From an uncultured Draconibacterium sp. (lineage in GTDB: Bacteria; Bacteroidota; Bacteroidia; Bacteroidales; Prolixibacteraceae), in contig NZ_OY775906.1 of NCBI RefSeq assembly GCF_963675065.1, positions 412,001 through 476,000 of the forward strand: a stretch of DNA of 64,000 nucleotides, read 5' to 3'. Of this stretch, positions 18,211-27,365 are shown piece by piece (position 1 is the stretch's first letter; each line of letters opens with the position of its first letter). The position numbers and the translations under genes were made by a program. The notes under the pieces were generated by a model. The model made no database searches. It was not told where the DNA came from and worked only from the letters and a program-made list of their open reading frames with translations.

Positions 18211-18257
18211 ATGCCTTTTCGGAAACATTTTAATAAAAGGGTGTTTTCTTTTTTAAT

Positions 18258-19079
18258 TTATTTCCTGCGATAAACATCTTTATAAATTTCCTTTGCCTTT
18301 TCTATGTACTGCTGTTCAAGTCTTTCGTTTCCACGCTCACGAAACTCTTTATCTAAGCTTAATATTTGTTGCAAGAAGCTACGATCTTGTCTTGATAGAG
18401 GGAATTCAAACTTATAGACTGGAAGGGAGGGCTGAGTTACGGTTACATTTTTAGTAGCTTGTTTTAATTCATTAATTTCAGAATTCTTCTTGTTTAATGT
18501 TATTTGCATTCTGTTATTTTCCTGTTCGAGTTTTGCTATTTGCTGTTGCATTTCATTAACGGCCGGACTGCCTTCATTGGCAATAACTGATTGCAATTGT
18601 GTGACTTGTCGTTCAAGGAGGTTGCGTTCGTTAATTATCACTTCATTATTTTCTTCAAGTTGTTGAATTTCAGATTGTAATTGTGCCACTAGTACTTGAT
18701 ATTCTTCCGGCTCTTCTCGTGGCTCCATTTGCATCTCATCTGGTTCTGAACCAAAATCCCGGTCAGCAACAAAACCTTGTTCAAAACTGCTTGTTTTATA
18801 AACGTAGGTTGCTGTTAATCCAACAACCCCAACAATTGTTAAAACCGCACTTATTCTTCTAAATTCTTTTGAAAGTACCATAAGGATAAGGACAAAAACA
18901 GCTACTGATCCTGTGGCAAATATGGCTATGTTTTCACTCTTAAAGTTTAAACTGGTATTATCTGTTGCCTTATCGAACAATACCCATGTAATTACGAGCG
19001 CAATTGACACAAGTATTACCAAAACGATAGCTGAACGGATAGATTTGGGGAGTTTTTCCCAGGCACTTTTACGGGGCAT
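18258..19079 (-). CDS. Unknown membrane protein with three TM segments and a coiled coil
   Basis: I do not recognise this 273-residue protein. Three hydrophobic helices are seen at about 15-34, 51-69 and 77-94, followed by a long charged heptad-rich segment (about 125-210; Q/E/N/L-rich, for example LQSEIQQLEENNEVIINE) and a basic C-terminal tail (FLQQILSLDKEFRERGNE). It looks like an inner-membrane anchor with a cytoplasmic or periplasmic coiled coil. It stands alone: a 163-base gap separates it from the V-ATPase K gene, and it shares the convergent terminator at 18177. It could be a last gene of the V-ATPase transcript, but nothing in it suggests an ATPase role. Confidence 0.6.
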   Translation of the reverse strand: MPRKSAWEKLPKSIRSAIVLVILVSIALVITWVLFDKATDNTSLNFKSENIAIFATGSVAVFVLILMVLSKEFRRISAVLTIVGVVGLTATYVYKTSSFEQGFVADRDFGSEPDEMQMEPREEPEEYQVLVAQLQSEIQQLEENNEVIINERNLLERQVTQLQSVIANEGSPAVNEMQQQIAKLEQENNRMQITLNKKNSEINELKQATKNVTVTQPSLPVYKFEFPLSRQDRSFLQQILSLDKEFRERGNERLEQQYIEKAKEIYKDVYRRK

Positions 19080-19242
19080 GACTTTTTGATTTAATGGTTC
19101 TGCAACGTCACTTAATGTTATTCAAGTTACTGCAAAAACGAATAAAATACAAGAAAGATAAATATGTGTCATGCGATTCTAAATTCTTTCTCGGTGCAAT
19201 TTACCGTTAAAAAATGATACAGGGTAGAAGTCAGCACTAACA

Positions 19243-19698
19243 TTACAAATTCATGCTAATTAAAAAAGTTGCGGCGAACGCAATAATCGCATACAATTCA
19301 GGGAATACGGCCAGTACCATTGTTTTTCCAAAAATATCGTGTCCTGAGCCAATGCCGGCAATTCCGTTTGATGTTACTCCTCCCTGGTTAAGTGCCGAGA
19401 AGAATCCAACAAAACCCAGTGTTAAACCGGCAGCCATAATGGCTACTCCTTGCAGCATGGTCATTTCGGCAGTAATTATTCCCTGACTGTTAATGATAAA
19501 AAAACCGGCAAAACCATATAATCCCTGCGTTCCCGGCAAGGCGCTCAACAGTAGGTAACTACCAAATTTGTCGGGTTTCTTCTTCAAGGCGCCAACTGTG
19601 GCATTTCCTCCTTTTGAGACACCAACAGCACTTCCAATTCCTGAAAAAATAAGCATTATCGCCAAACCTATATAGGCTAAAATAACTGCAGTTGTCAT
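19243..19698 (-). CDS. ntpK: V-type ATPase subunit K (membrane rotor ring), Na+-type
   Basis: This 151-residue protolipid has two repeated helical hairpins (four TM helices), as in other V-type K subunits. The ion site is well preserved: SALPGTQGLYGF gives Leu54, Thr57 and Gln58, NQGG gives Gln105, and FPELYAIIAF gives the key carboxylate Glu134. These match the five Na+ ligands described for Enterococcus hirae NtpK (L61, T64, Q65, Q110, E139), so Na+ coupling is predicted. It is the last gene of the ATPase operon, 44 bases after subunit I. A Na+/H+ antiporter (NhaA) at the other end of the cluster fits a sodium cycle. Confidence 0.93.
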   Translation of the reverse strand: MTTAVILAYIGLAIMLIFSGIGSAVGVSKGGNATVGALKKKPDKFGSYLLLSALPGTQGLYGFAGFFIINSQGIITAEMTMLQGVAIMAAGLTLGFVGFFSALNQGGVTSNGIAGIGSGHDIFGKTMVLAVFPELYAIIAFAATFLISMNL

Positions 19699-19742
19699 AA
19701 TCGTAGTTGTTTAAAGTTTATTTCTATTTAATTCATCCTTAA

Positions 19743-21545
19743 TCATTCATCTTTAATCTTTCCAAACGGTTTATATTCTTCGCCGCCGCCTTTAAAACCG
19801 GCGCTTTTATAAAACTCCACAAAAGTTAAACGCATGGGGTGTACAAACGAGCCAAGCGACGAAATAAGAATATTTAATGTGTGCCCCAGCAAAAGGAATA
19901 GGACAAAAAATACAGGGCCTAAAATTTTAGACGCTCCCAAAATCTGCAACCCAATATCGTTAATTACAAAACCTAAAATGGCACTCGATAAACCCAATGC
20001 AAACAACCGGATGTACGAAAGCAGATCGCCAAAAATGCCGGTAACCGTTGAATACACATCCCAAACGCCTTTGCCAATGCGGGCAAAAATATTCACGCCC
20101 GGATCACTGAAAAAGAGTATAAAGAATCCACCCGCCGCGATTATGCCATACAAAATCGTTTTGCTCTCTGGAATAATTCCGGCACCGGAAAGCACCACAT
20201 AACTTATGCTGCCAATTAGAATAATCAGCCAGCCATACGTTGCAAGTGCATAGCTAAAACCAAATTGTTTTGTTTGGTTCGCGGCTTTAATAAATAGTCC
20301 GAAAATAATTTGTACACCGCCCAGTATCAGCGCCAGATTAAACATTGTGTCCGGGTTAAGAAAAAGATGCCGAACCTTTTCAGTTAAGGCAAAATCTGTT
20401 TCAATAAGGTTTATGCCAAAGAAAGTTCCAGAAATGGCTCCGAACAGAATTGTGGCGGCACCTAAAATCTGTATCAGAGTTAGGTAGGGTTTAAACTCCG
20501 CTTTAGCTTTTAGTTTATATAACCCGGCGCCAATTACAAACAGTAATCCGTAGCCGGCATCGCCCAGACAAAAGCCAAAGAACAGCATAAAAAACGGCGC
20601 AAAAAATACGGTTAAGTCGAGTTCGGCATAATCGGGCAACGAAAACATGGAACCAATCGGCTCGAAGAGTTTGCCAAAACGGTTGTTTTTGAGTAATACC
20701 GGTATTTTATCGTCGGGTTTGGCTTTACGCGAGAAATACACCGCATCGCTGTCTTTCAAGAACTGGTTCAGCGCCTGTATTTTGGTTTGCGGAACCCAAC
20801 CTTCCAGCACCATTAGTTTGTCCTCAGCCTCTTTGTTGGTATTTCGCAGTACGTTATCGAATTCCAGCGAATGAATCAGTGTCTTTTTTTCTTGTTGCAG
20901 CAAATAAATGGAGTTGTTGGCATAGCTGTTAAAAGTTGTGTTGATCGCTTTTATTCGTTCTTCAGTTTCACAAATCTGTTTTTCAATTGCAGAGTAGGGA
21001 AGTGGCGGTAATTCAAGTTGTTCTGCATCAATTTCAATCGCTTCATGGTTTTGTTGGATGTATACAAAAAGCACCCGGCTGTGCGTTTCGGAAATGGTTA
21101 CTACCGGAAAATTACTTTGTTCCAAATCCTGGTATTTCTTTTTTGAGGTCTGGTAAAATTGAAATTGTATTCCTTCCGATTTTAGCTGCTTGATTAGCTC
21201 CGGCGAAAAGTTACCCCATGGGAAGGCTTTTTGGGCTGCTTTTGATAAGGACTCGAGCCGGGCCTCCAGTTCATCCAGTTCCTTTTGTTTTTCCGTAAGA
21301 TCATCAAGAATTTCCTGTGCCGAATTTATCTTCGGTTTTTCCGCTGTTTCGTTTTCTCTTTTCTGCAAAAAACCGATTGCCCGCTCGTACCTGTTCAGCT
21401 CGGCAATTTTTTCTATTGTTGCTTCCAAAAGCTCAAGGCCGTGCTCAGCAATATGCACAAGGCCAAGCCTGTTCAACTCAATCAGGAAATCTTCGTATTC
21501 CCTGTGAAAAACCAGAAAAGTATATTTTAACATCGGAACGATCAT
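19743..21545 (-). CDS. ntpI: V-type ATPase subunit I (a-type stator membrane subunit)
   Basis: This 600-residue protein has a soluble N-terminal half (about 1-300, with long coiled-coil helices such as EKQKELDELEARLESL) and a C-terminal membrane half with about seven or eight TM helices. The half-channel helix 'LLSYIRLFALGLSSAILG' contains the essential Arg that faces the K ring. It forms the ion path and stator contact for the rotor. Its start ATG overlaps the stop of the upstream D gene by 4 bases (ATGA), which implies translational coupling. Length is slightly below the usual 620-660 residues but no motif is missing. Confidence 0.92.
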   Translation of the reverse strand: MIVPMLKYTFLVFHREYEDFLIELNRLGLVHIAEHGLELLEATIEKIAELNRYERAIGFLQKRENETAEKPKINSAQEILDDLTEKQKELDELEARLESLSKAAQKAFPWGNFSPELIKQLKSEGIQFQFYQTSKKKYQDLEQSNFPVVTISETHSRVLFVYIQQNHEAIEIDAEQLELPPLPYSAIEKQICETEERIKAINTTFNSYANNSIYLLQQEKKTLIHSLEFDNVLRNTNKEAEDKLMVLEGWVPQTKIQALNQFLKDSDAVYFSRKAKPDDKIPVLLKNNRFGKLFEPIGSMFSLPDYAELDLTVFFAPFFMLFFGFCLGDAGYGLLFVIGAGLYKLKAKAEFKPYLTLIQILGAATILFGAISGTFFGINLIETDFALTEKVRHLFLNPDTMFNLALILGGVQIIFGLFIKAANQTKQFGFSYALATYGWLIILIGSISYVVLSGAGIIPESKTILYGIIAAGGFFILFFSDPGVNIFARIGKGVWDVYSTVTGIFGDLLSYIRLFALGLSSAILGFVINDIGLQILGASKILGPVFFVLFLLLGHTLNILISSLGSFVHPMRLTFVEFYKSAGFKGGGEEYKPFGKIKDE

Positions 21546-22147
21546 CCTGCCGTTGCTTTTTGTTTCTGCTGTCGTTTTTTTACAATTTTTTGTGCCGATT
21601 TCGAGAGGTTCTCCTCGTCTTCCAAAAATCGTTTAATTTTCCGGATGGCATCTTCGTAACCCGGAATCTGCACCTTCTCGTAGAGATTTACCTTTTGTGT
21701 TGTTTTCTTTCGGGACTTGTCGAGCAAGGCCATTTTGCGTGTATAAAATTCGCGCTCGGTAACAATTCGGGCCAATTCTTTTACAAACGAAATACCCGCC
21801 GGAATCCAATCGGGTTTTGAAAACAGGCTAAAGTCTTTCTCCTTAAAAATTATTTCGTCCATAACCGGAATGGAGACCCCCGCAATTTTTCTGCTCGAAA
21901 CACTAACGTTTTCAATTCCTATCAATTCGGGTAAAAACTCATTCCACAATCCAGCCGAAATCTCCTGTTCGTGAATCTTAATTTTTAATTGTTGGTCAAG
22001 ATCATCGGATTTGTCTTTGGCCTTTTTTACTTCCAAGCGTAGAGCTGCTTCCTTGTTCTTTAAGGTAGGAAGTGCCCTTAACCTGATGTTTAGTTGTTTG
22101 TTCAGGTTGTGGAGGGATGTTCTATTATATTGAAATTTTATAGTCAA
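21542..22147 (-). CDS. ntpD: V-type ATPase subunit D (central stalk)
   Basis: This 201-residue, largely helical protein begins MTIKFQYNRTSLHNLNKQL, which matches the conserved N-terminus of V-type D subunits and so fixes the start at the TTG at 22147; no in-frame ATG is near. Two long antiparallel helices (about 1-75 and 130-201) would form the rotating shaft inside the A3B3 head, linking it to the K ring. The gene follows a universal stress protein gene by 16 bases and overlaps subunit I by 4. A non-ATG start in a translationally coupled context may tune stoichiometry, since one D is needed per three A and B. Confidence 0.9.
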   Translation of the reverse strand: MTIKFQYNRTSLHNLNKQLNIRLRALPTLKNKEAALRLEVKKAKDKSDDLDQQLKIKIHEQEISAGLWNEFLPELIGIENVSVSSRKIAGVSIPVMDEIIFKEKDFSLFSKPDWIPAGISFVKELARIVTEREFYTRKMALLDKSRKKTTQKVNLYEKVQIPGYEDAIRKIKRFLEDEENLSKSAQKIVKKRQQKQKATAG

Positions 22148-22163
22148 TTTTATATTTTAAAGT

Positions 22164-23282
22164 TTACACCGGAAATATCAGGATGGGTACATTTGCTTTT
22201 GCCACAAGAGTAGATACCAAATCAGTGTGGAACAGTTTATATAACCCCGAATGCTTAACTTTCGACAGCGAAATAATATCGATGTTCTTTTTGGCCACAA
22301 ATTCTTCAATTCCTTTTATCATATCCTTACTTTCGAAAAGTTCGCACTTGATTTTGTACTGACTGTATTCTCTTTCAAGCATTGCGTTTAAGTCGTTTAC
22401 TTTTTCCTGTTTTTGGGAATCATCCAGCATGTCGATATGAACGCAATAAATCTTTTTCTTAAATGGTTCCAGAATCTTCAGTAACTTGTTCAGCGATGAA
22501 TTGTCAGAATCGTAAAAGTCGGTGGAGTACATTACGTTTATTTCTTCCTTACCCTTAAAAACGGCAGCTAACGGAACCGCTAAAACCGAATGATGTGTTT
22601 GCTCAATCACTTTAATCAACGTTTTTCCCAGAAACTCACCATCGGCATGTTTCGTGGCTCGCGTTCCCATTAAAATGATGTCGGGATTGTAGCGTTTGCA
22701 TGCGGCTGTTATTACGTTCTCAGGTGTTCCTTTTAACATGCGATAGTGTAATTTTATTCCATTAAAAAGTTCGGGTGGAACCTGTTTCTTGAGTTCTCTG
22801 CTAAACTCCACCAGTTTCTGCTGAGCCTTTTGATGGGCTTCTTTTAGCTCCATTTTTACATACTTTTCCCAAGAAGCGGTATACCGACTGGGTTTATTAA
22901 AATTCGGATCGGGATAAACGTATAAAACCTTTATCTCCGCATTTTCTTTTAATGCAAGACCAATGGCATATTTACACAGATCAATGCAGTCTTCGCTGAG
23001 TTTTACCGGAAGAAGAATTTTTCTCAGGTTGGTGAAGCTTACGTCATCTTTAACTTTATAGAGGTCGTAATCTTTGTGCAGCTGCAAAAGCCGGGCAATG
23101 GCTTTTTCCGATTGCCGTGACTTCACTTTTAGTAGCACTTCGTCGGGATTGTATCGCTCACCCGGGGTCATTCCCTCGTTGGTGAAAAATACTTCAATCC
23201 CTTTTTCCTCCAGCTTATCTTTTACAAAAGATCCGAGCTGAGGCGTCGAAATCCTAAGGATTGTAACTAATTGATTTTCCAT
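22164..23282 (-). CDS. Tandem universal stress protein with N-terminal DUF2007-like domain, inside the ATPase operon
   Basis: This 372-residue soluble protein has an N-terminal segment (about 1-80; LVTILRISTPQLGSFVKDKL) resembling DUF2007 signal-transducing domains, then a full UspA fold (about 85-245) with the nucleotide-binding type motif GTRATKHADGEFLGKTLIKV and HHSVLAVP, and a second degenerate UspA-like half (about 250-372) ending NVPILIFPV. It sits between the B and D genes of the ATPase (16 and 19-28 base gaps) and so must be co-expressed. A regulatory or energy-sensing role on the ATPase is an inference from position only. Similar cytoplasmic Usp proteins bind ATP or AMP. Confidence 0.85.
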   Translation of the reverse strand: MENQLVTILRISTPQLGSFVKDKLEEKGIEVFFTNEGMTPGERYNPDEVLLKVKSRQSEKAIARLLQLHKDYDLYKVKDDVSFTNLRKILLPVKLSEDCIDLCKYAIGLALKENAEIKVLYVYPDPNFNKPSRYTASWEKYVKMELKEAHQKAQQKLVEFSRELKKQVPPELFNGIKLHYRMLKGTPENVITAACKRYNPDIILMGTRATKHADGEFLGKTLIKVIEQTHHSVLAVPLAAVFKGKEEINVMYSTDFYDSDNSSLNKLLKILEPFKKKIYCVHIDMLDDSQKQEKVNDLNAMLEREYSQYKIKCELFESKDMIKGIEEFVAKKNIDIISLSKVKHSGLYKLFHTDLVSTLVAKANVPILIFPV

Positions 23283-23301
23283 AACAACTCCATTTAATGT
23301 T

Positions 23302-24627
23302 TCATTTTATCTGTTTTCCATATTTCTCTACCAACTCGGCCTTAATGCCTGTCTCGGCGTGCGAGAAATATTTATCGAATAGTTTCCATGCCGTATCAAT
23401 CATCGTATCAATCTCAATGTTGATATCAATGGCAAGTAGTTCATTGGCATAATCTTTTGCGAAACTCATGGTGCGTTTGTCGTAATCGGTCAGATCAAAT
23501 CCATTTTCGATTTTGGTTTTGGCATTGGCGGCATCAGCATATAATCTGATAGCAGCATTCATAACCTGCGGATGATCTTCGCGTGTTTTTTTGCCAATTA
23601 CCAGTTGTTTCAGGCGCGATAAACTTCGGAATGGATCGATGATAACCTTGCCAATATCCGTTTCTTTACGAAGGAAAAGCTGCCCTTCGGTAATGTATCC
23701 GGTGTTGTCGGGAATGGCGTGGGTAATATCGCCGCCCGAAAGTGTGGTAACCGCAATAATTGTAATCGAGCCTCCATCGGGGAATTGCACTGCCTTTTCG
23801 TAAAGTTTGGCCAGATCGCTGTACAACGAACCAGGCATACTGTCTTTCGATGGGATTTGATCCATCCGGTTTGAAACGATACTCAATGCATCGGCATACA
23901 AAGTCATATCGGTTAGAAGCACCAGTACGTTTTGATTTTTTTCGACTGCAAAATACTCGGCAGCCGACAAAGCCATATCAGGAACCAGCAAGCGCTCAAC
24001 CGGCGGATTTTCGGTAGTGTTTACAAAACTGATAATACGGTCGATTGCACCGGCATTTTCAAAAAGGTTTTTAAAAAACAGGTAATCGTCGTTGGTAATT
24101 CCCATGCCGCCCAGAATGATTTTATCAGCTTTGGCGCGTAAAGCTACCATAGCCATAACCTGGTTGTAAGGTTGATCGGGATCGGCAAAAAATGGAATTT
24201 TTTGTCCGGTTACCAGCGTGTTATTCAGGTCGATTCCTGCAATTCCCGTTGCAATTAATTCCGATGGTTGTTTGCGTCGAACGGGATTAACTGACGGGCC
24301 ACCAATTTCTATCAGCTTGCCGTCTACTTCGGGGCCACCATCAATTGGATGACCGTATGCATTGAAGAACCGTCCTGCCAGCTCGTCGCCTACAGCCAGT
24401 TGCGGAGCATGACCCAAAAACACCACTTCTGCATTGGTAGGAATTCCTTCCGTTCCCGAAAAAATCTGAAGTGTTACCAGGTCGCCTTCAATTTTTACCA
24501 CCTGAGCTAAACGATCGTTTACCAGCGCCATTTCTTCATTACCAACCCCTGTGGCATACAACGAACACGTGGCTTTTGTTATCTGATCAACCTTGGTATG
24601 TATTTTCTGAAAAGCTGTAGTTTCCAT
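23302..24627 (-). CDS. ntpB: V-type ATPase subunit B (non-catalytic head subunit)
   Basis: I choose the ATG at 24627 (441 residues, METTAFQKIHTKVDQ) over a GTG nine bases upstream. Family motifs include 'GNEEMALVNDRLAQVVKI', 'LGHAPQLAVGDELAGRFFNAYGHPIDGGP', 'QKIPFFADPDQPYNQVMA' and 'DMTLYADALSIVSNRMDQIPSKDSMPGSLYSDLAKLYEKA'. As expected for the non-catalytic subunit, there is no Walker A motif. With three A subunits it forms the hexameric head. The gene begins 11 bases after subunit A ends and is followed by the stress protein gene. Confidence 0.95.
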   Translation of the reverse strand: METTAFQKIHTKVDQITKATCSLYATGVGNEEMALVNDRLAQVVKIEGDLVTLQIFSGTEGIPTNAEVVFLGHAPQLAVGDELAGRFFNAYGHPIDGGPEVDGKLIEIGGPSVNPVRRKQPSELIATGIAGIDLNNTLVTGQKIPFFADPDQPYNQVMAMVALRAKADKIILGGMGITNDDYLFFKNLFENAGAIDRIISFVNTTENPPVERLLVPDMALSAAEYFAVEKNQNVLVLLTDMTLYADALSIVSNRMDQIPSKDSMPGSLYSDLAKLYEKAVQFPDGGSITIIAVTTLSGGDITHAIPDNTGYITEGQLFLRKETDIGKVIIDPFRSLSRLKQLVIGKKTREDHPQVMNAAIRLYADAANAKTKIENGFDLTDYDKRTMSFAKDYANELLAIDINIEIDTMIDTAWKLFDKYFSHAETGIKAELVEKYGKQIK

Positions 24628-24638
24628 TCTCTTCACAT

Positions 24639-26411
24639 TTATATTTGTTCGGTTTCAACAACTGCTTTTTCGTTTATTATTTTTGCCAGTTCCTTTTCAA
24701 AATTTTTGAATTGTTCTGACTCAAACTCTGAATAGTTCATCTGTTTCAGTACGTTTATAATTTTTTTGAAGAAGGGATTTACTTCCTCAAAATGATCGAA
24801 ACTAAATCGGGTATTATTGATAGTCAGTACTTTTTCGAGCATGTATTGTTGGCGGTCAATGGGGGTTGAAGCATCAATTTTATCAAACGCATCTTGCTGC
24901 AGGATAACAAAATCGATTACCTCCGATTTCCAGAATATTTCGTGGTAATCTATCGGAACTCCATCATCACCCAGAATATTTATTTGTTCGTAGGTCTCGC
25001 GTCCACGTACAAGGCTGTTTCGGGCCTCAAGAATATTATCGACCCAGTGAGGAGAAATGGCTTTCGATACATAATCGATATACTCCGGATATTCGAGGTA
25101 TTTCGAGTAGCTTTCTACCGCATCGATAGCAGGGTAACGTTTACTGTCGGCCCGGTTTTGCGACAGAGCATAAAAACACCGTGCTGCTTTTTTTGTGGCT
25201 TCGGTAACCGGTTCTTTTAGGTTTCCTCCGGCAGGCGAAACGGTTCCGATGAAAGTTACCGATCCGGTTTCTCCATTATTTAAATTTACAAACCCCGCAC
25301 GCGAATAGAAGTTGGAAATTATTGCGGGCAAATCCATTGGAAAAGCATCGGGGCCGGGGAGCTCTTCCATACGGTTCGACATTTCGCGCAAAGCTTGTGC
25401 CCAGCGCGAGGTAGAATCGGCCAGCAACAATATTTTTAGTCCCATCGATCGGTAATATTCAGCAATGGTCATGGCCGTGTAAACCGATGCTTCGCGGGCT
25501 GCCACAGGCATGTTCGATGTATTGGCAATAATGGTCGTACGCTCCATCAGTTTGCGACCGGTTCTTGGATCGTCCAGCTCCGGAAATTCAGCAAAAATTT
25601 CTACCACTTCATTGGCACGTTCGCCACAGGCAGCTACCACGATCATATCGGCGTCGGCTTGTTTCGAAAGGGCGTGTTGCAAAACGGTTTTCCCTGTTCC
25701 GAACGGACCTGGAATAAAACCGGTACCGCCTTCTACTATTGGAGTAAAGCTATCGATTACCCGGATACCTGTTTCGAGGAATTTAGCGGGGCGTGGTTTA
25801 TCTTTGTAGGTCTTTATCGGAACTTTAACCGGCCATTTTTGTATCATAGAAACCGGGTGTTCGTTGCCAGCCTCATCTTCCAAAACGGCAATAGTATCGT
25901 TAATTTTATAATCGCCGGCAGCTACTATTTTCTTAACTTTAAAATCGCCTTTAAATGTGAAGGGAACCATAATTTTATGTGCGATCCAGTTTTCGGTAAC
26001 TTCTCCCAGCCAGAATCCGGCTTCTACTTCATCGCCAACTTTTGCAAGTGGTTTGAAACTCCAGTCTTTATCCACTTCCAAAGGGTGCGTATAATCGCCT
26101 TTTTGCAGAAAAACGCCTTCCATTTTATCAAGGTCGTGTTGCAGGCCGTCAAAATTTTTCGATAAAATTCCCGGGCCAAGAATAGCTTCCAGCATGTGCC
26201 CGGAAAACTCTACCGGAGTTCCGGTTTTTAATCCTCGTGTGCTTTCGAAGACCTGTATATAGGCGTTTTCGGAACCAATACGGATCACCTCCGCCATTAA
26301 TTTTACAGCGTCGTGATCAATGTAGCAGATCTCGTTCTGCGAAACCGGACCATCTACCTTAACCACCACCAGGTTCGATATTATTCCAACAACTTTTCCT
26401 GTTGTAGCCAT
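24639..26411 (-). CDS. ntpA: V-type ATPase subunit A (catalytic head subunit)
   Basis: This 590-residue subunit carries the P-loop GPFGTGKT at residues 235-242, a Walker B region (ILLADSTSRWAQALREMSNRMEELPGPDAFP, conserved parts cited in pieces: LLADSTSRWAQ and EMSNRMEE), and the A-specific non-homologous region (about 115-190). It hydrolyses ATP, or makes it, at the A/B interface. It is preceded by the DUF2764 gene (6-base gap) and followed by B (11 bases). All catalytic motifs are intact. Confidence 0.97.
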   Translation of the reverse strand: MATTGKVVGIISNLVVVKVDGPVSQNEICYIDHDAVKLMAEVIRIGSENAYIQVFESTRGLKTGTPVEFSGHMLEAILGPGILSKNFDGLQHDLDKMEGVFLQKGDYTHPLEVDKDWSFKPLAKVGDEVEAGFWLGEVTENWIAHKIMVPFTFKGDFKVKKIVAAGDYKINDTIAVLEDEAGNEHPVSMIQKWPVKVPIKTYKDKPRPAKFLETGIRVIDSFTPIVEGGTGFIPGPFGTGKTVLQHALSKQADADMIVVAACGERANEVVEIFAEFPELDDPRTGRKLMERTTIIANTSNMPVAAREASVYTAMTIAEYYRSMGLKILLLADSTSRWAQALREMSNRMEELPGPDAFPMDLPAIISNFYSRAGFVNLNNGETGSVTFIGTVSPAGGNLKEPVTEATKKAARCFYALSQNRADSKRYPAIDAVESYSKYLEYPEYIDYVSKAISPHWVDNILEARNSLVRGRETYEQINILGDDGVPIDYHEIFWKSEVIDFVILQQDAFDKIDASTPIDRQQYMLEKVLTINNTRFSFDHFEEVNPFFKKIINVLKQMNYSEFESEQFKNFEKELAKIINEKAVVETEQI

Positions 26412-26417
26412 ATTGTT

Positions 26418-27275
26418 TTATTTAGTCAAACTGAACTCCGCAGGGAATTCGTAACTCGTCTTTAATTCGTCAATAAGTTTATTTAGTAATTCCTTGCCCG
26501 TTTCTTTATCCAAATTCATCCATCGTTCAATGAGCAGGAGTTTTATCGTAAAAGCCAGTATCTTTTCAACAGTGAAAAAATGAAAGAAGGTATTTTCATC
26601 CAGGTATTCCCATTTGATTTTATCCACTGCCTTTTCTATTTCAATCCATTCTATGTTCGATTCGGCAATCCTAAAAAGCTCTTCGTGATAGGGGAGTAGC
26701 TCCTCGAAATAATCCGCTTTTAGTTTGTTCTCAATAAGAAGTGTGTACACCAAATCATCGCCTTCAACTTCTAGCAAATGTGTTTCCGGTTCGTAATTGT
26801 ATTTTTTGCAGTTAAAAGCGGTAAATATATTTTTCAGGTTGAGCTCAAAACGAAACCAATTCTTCAGAAATGGATTGGGGCAGTCAAGTGCGTGTTCGTA
26901 AAACAAGGTCGTCAGGATATTTTCGTCTTCCCAACCGGCATGCCTTTTATCCATGCCTTTCATCCAGCTTATAAATATTATCATGTAGTGCGGCAGCTGA
27001 ATTTCTTCGTTCTCCGGCGAAAACTGAAATTCCAACGCGCTTTTCGAAATATTTCCGGGGTAGAAGTGTGATTGGTTTTCTTCGCAAAATACATTTAGCA
27101 GGTTTAGGTTGTCGAAAGGTAAAAAGAGATATTCAACCAACTTGTAGTCGGGTGGACTTAGCTGGTGTTGCAGTTCTTCCCTGAAAACGCTGCTTGTAAC
27201 AGGAGTTTTGTTCTCGTCGAAGAACAAATCGGGAAGCCCGGCAATCAAACAATAATATTCTCTTTTTATCAGCAT
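26418..27275 (-). CDS. DUF2764 protein in the place of V-ATPase subunit C
   Basis: This 285-residue, mostly helical, acidic protein begins MLIKREYYCLIAGLPDLFFDE, the recognisable DUF2764 opening. In Chlamydia, spirochaetes and Bacteroides the V-ATPase operon has a gene of this family between E and A, where others have subunit C (the d-like funnel joining the shaft to the ring). Such a role is likely from position but rests on synteny. Helical, C-subunit-like features (WMKGMDKRHAGWEDENILTT, LENK..AD.) are seen, yet I see no direct match to NtpC motifs. The gap to E is 90 bases. Confidence 0.8.
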   Translation of the reverse strand: MLIKREYYCLIAGLPDLFFDENKTPVTSSVFREELQHQLSPPDYKLVEYLFLPFDNLNLLNVFCEENQSHFYPGNISKSALEFQFSPENEEIQLPHYMIIFISWMKGMDKRHAGWEDENILTTLFYEHALDCPNPFLKNWFRFELNLKNIFTAFNCKKYNYEPETHLLEVEGDDLVYTLLIENKLKADYFEELLPYHEELFRIAESNIEWIEIEKAVDKIKWEYLDENTFFHFFTVEKILAFTIKLLLIERWMNLDKETGKELLNKLIDELKTSYEFPAEFSLTK

Positions 27276-27365
27276 AACCGAATTTTAAATGGTCTTCAAA
27301 TCATTTAAAGCCCGGTGTAACTATTGCTTCAATTATGTTTTAGTCACAACTTAACTATTGGGTAC

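Noticed and set aside
18258..19079. Missing V-ATPase subunit such as G or C
   Set aside because: It has three TM helices and a coiled coil, unlike any soluble stalk subunit, and is separated from the operon by 163 bases.
21317..21820. 167-codon plus-strand frame across ATPase D and I
   Set aside because: It is a shadow of two conserved ATPase genes, with a Phe/Leu/Ser-rich translation.
25659..26165. 168-codon plus-strand frame inside ATPase subunit A
   Set aside because: It is antisense to a highly conserved catalytic gene.
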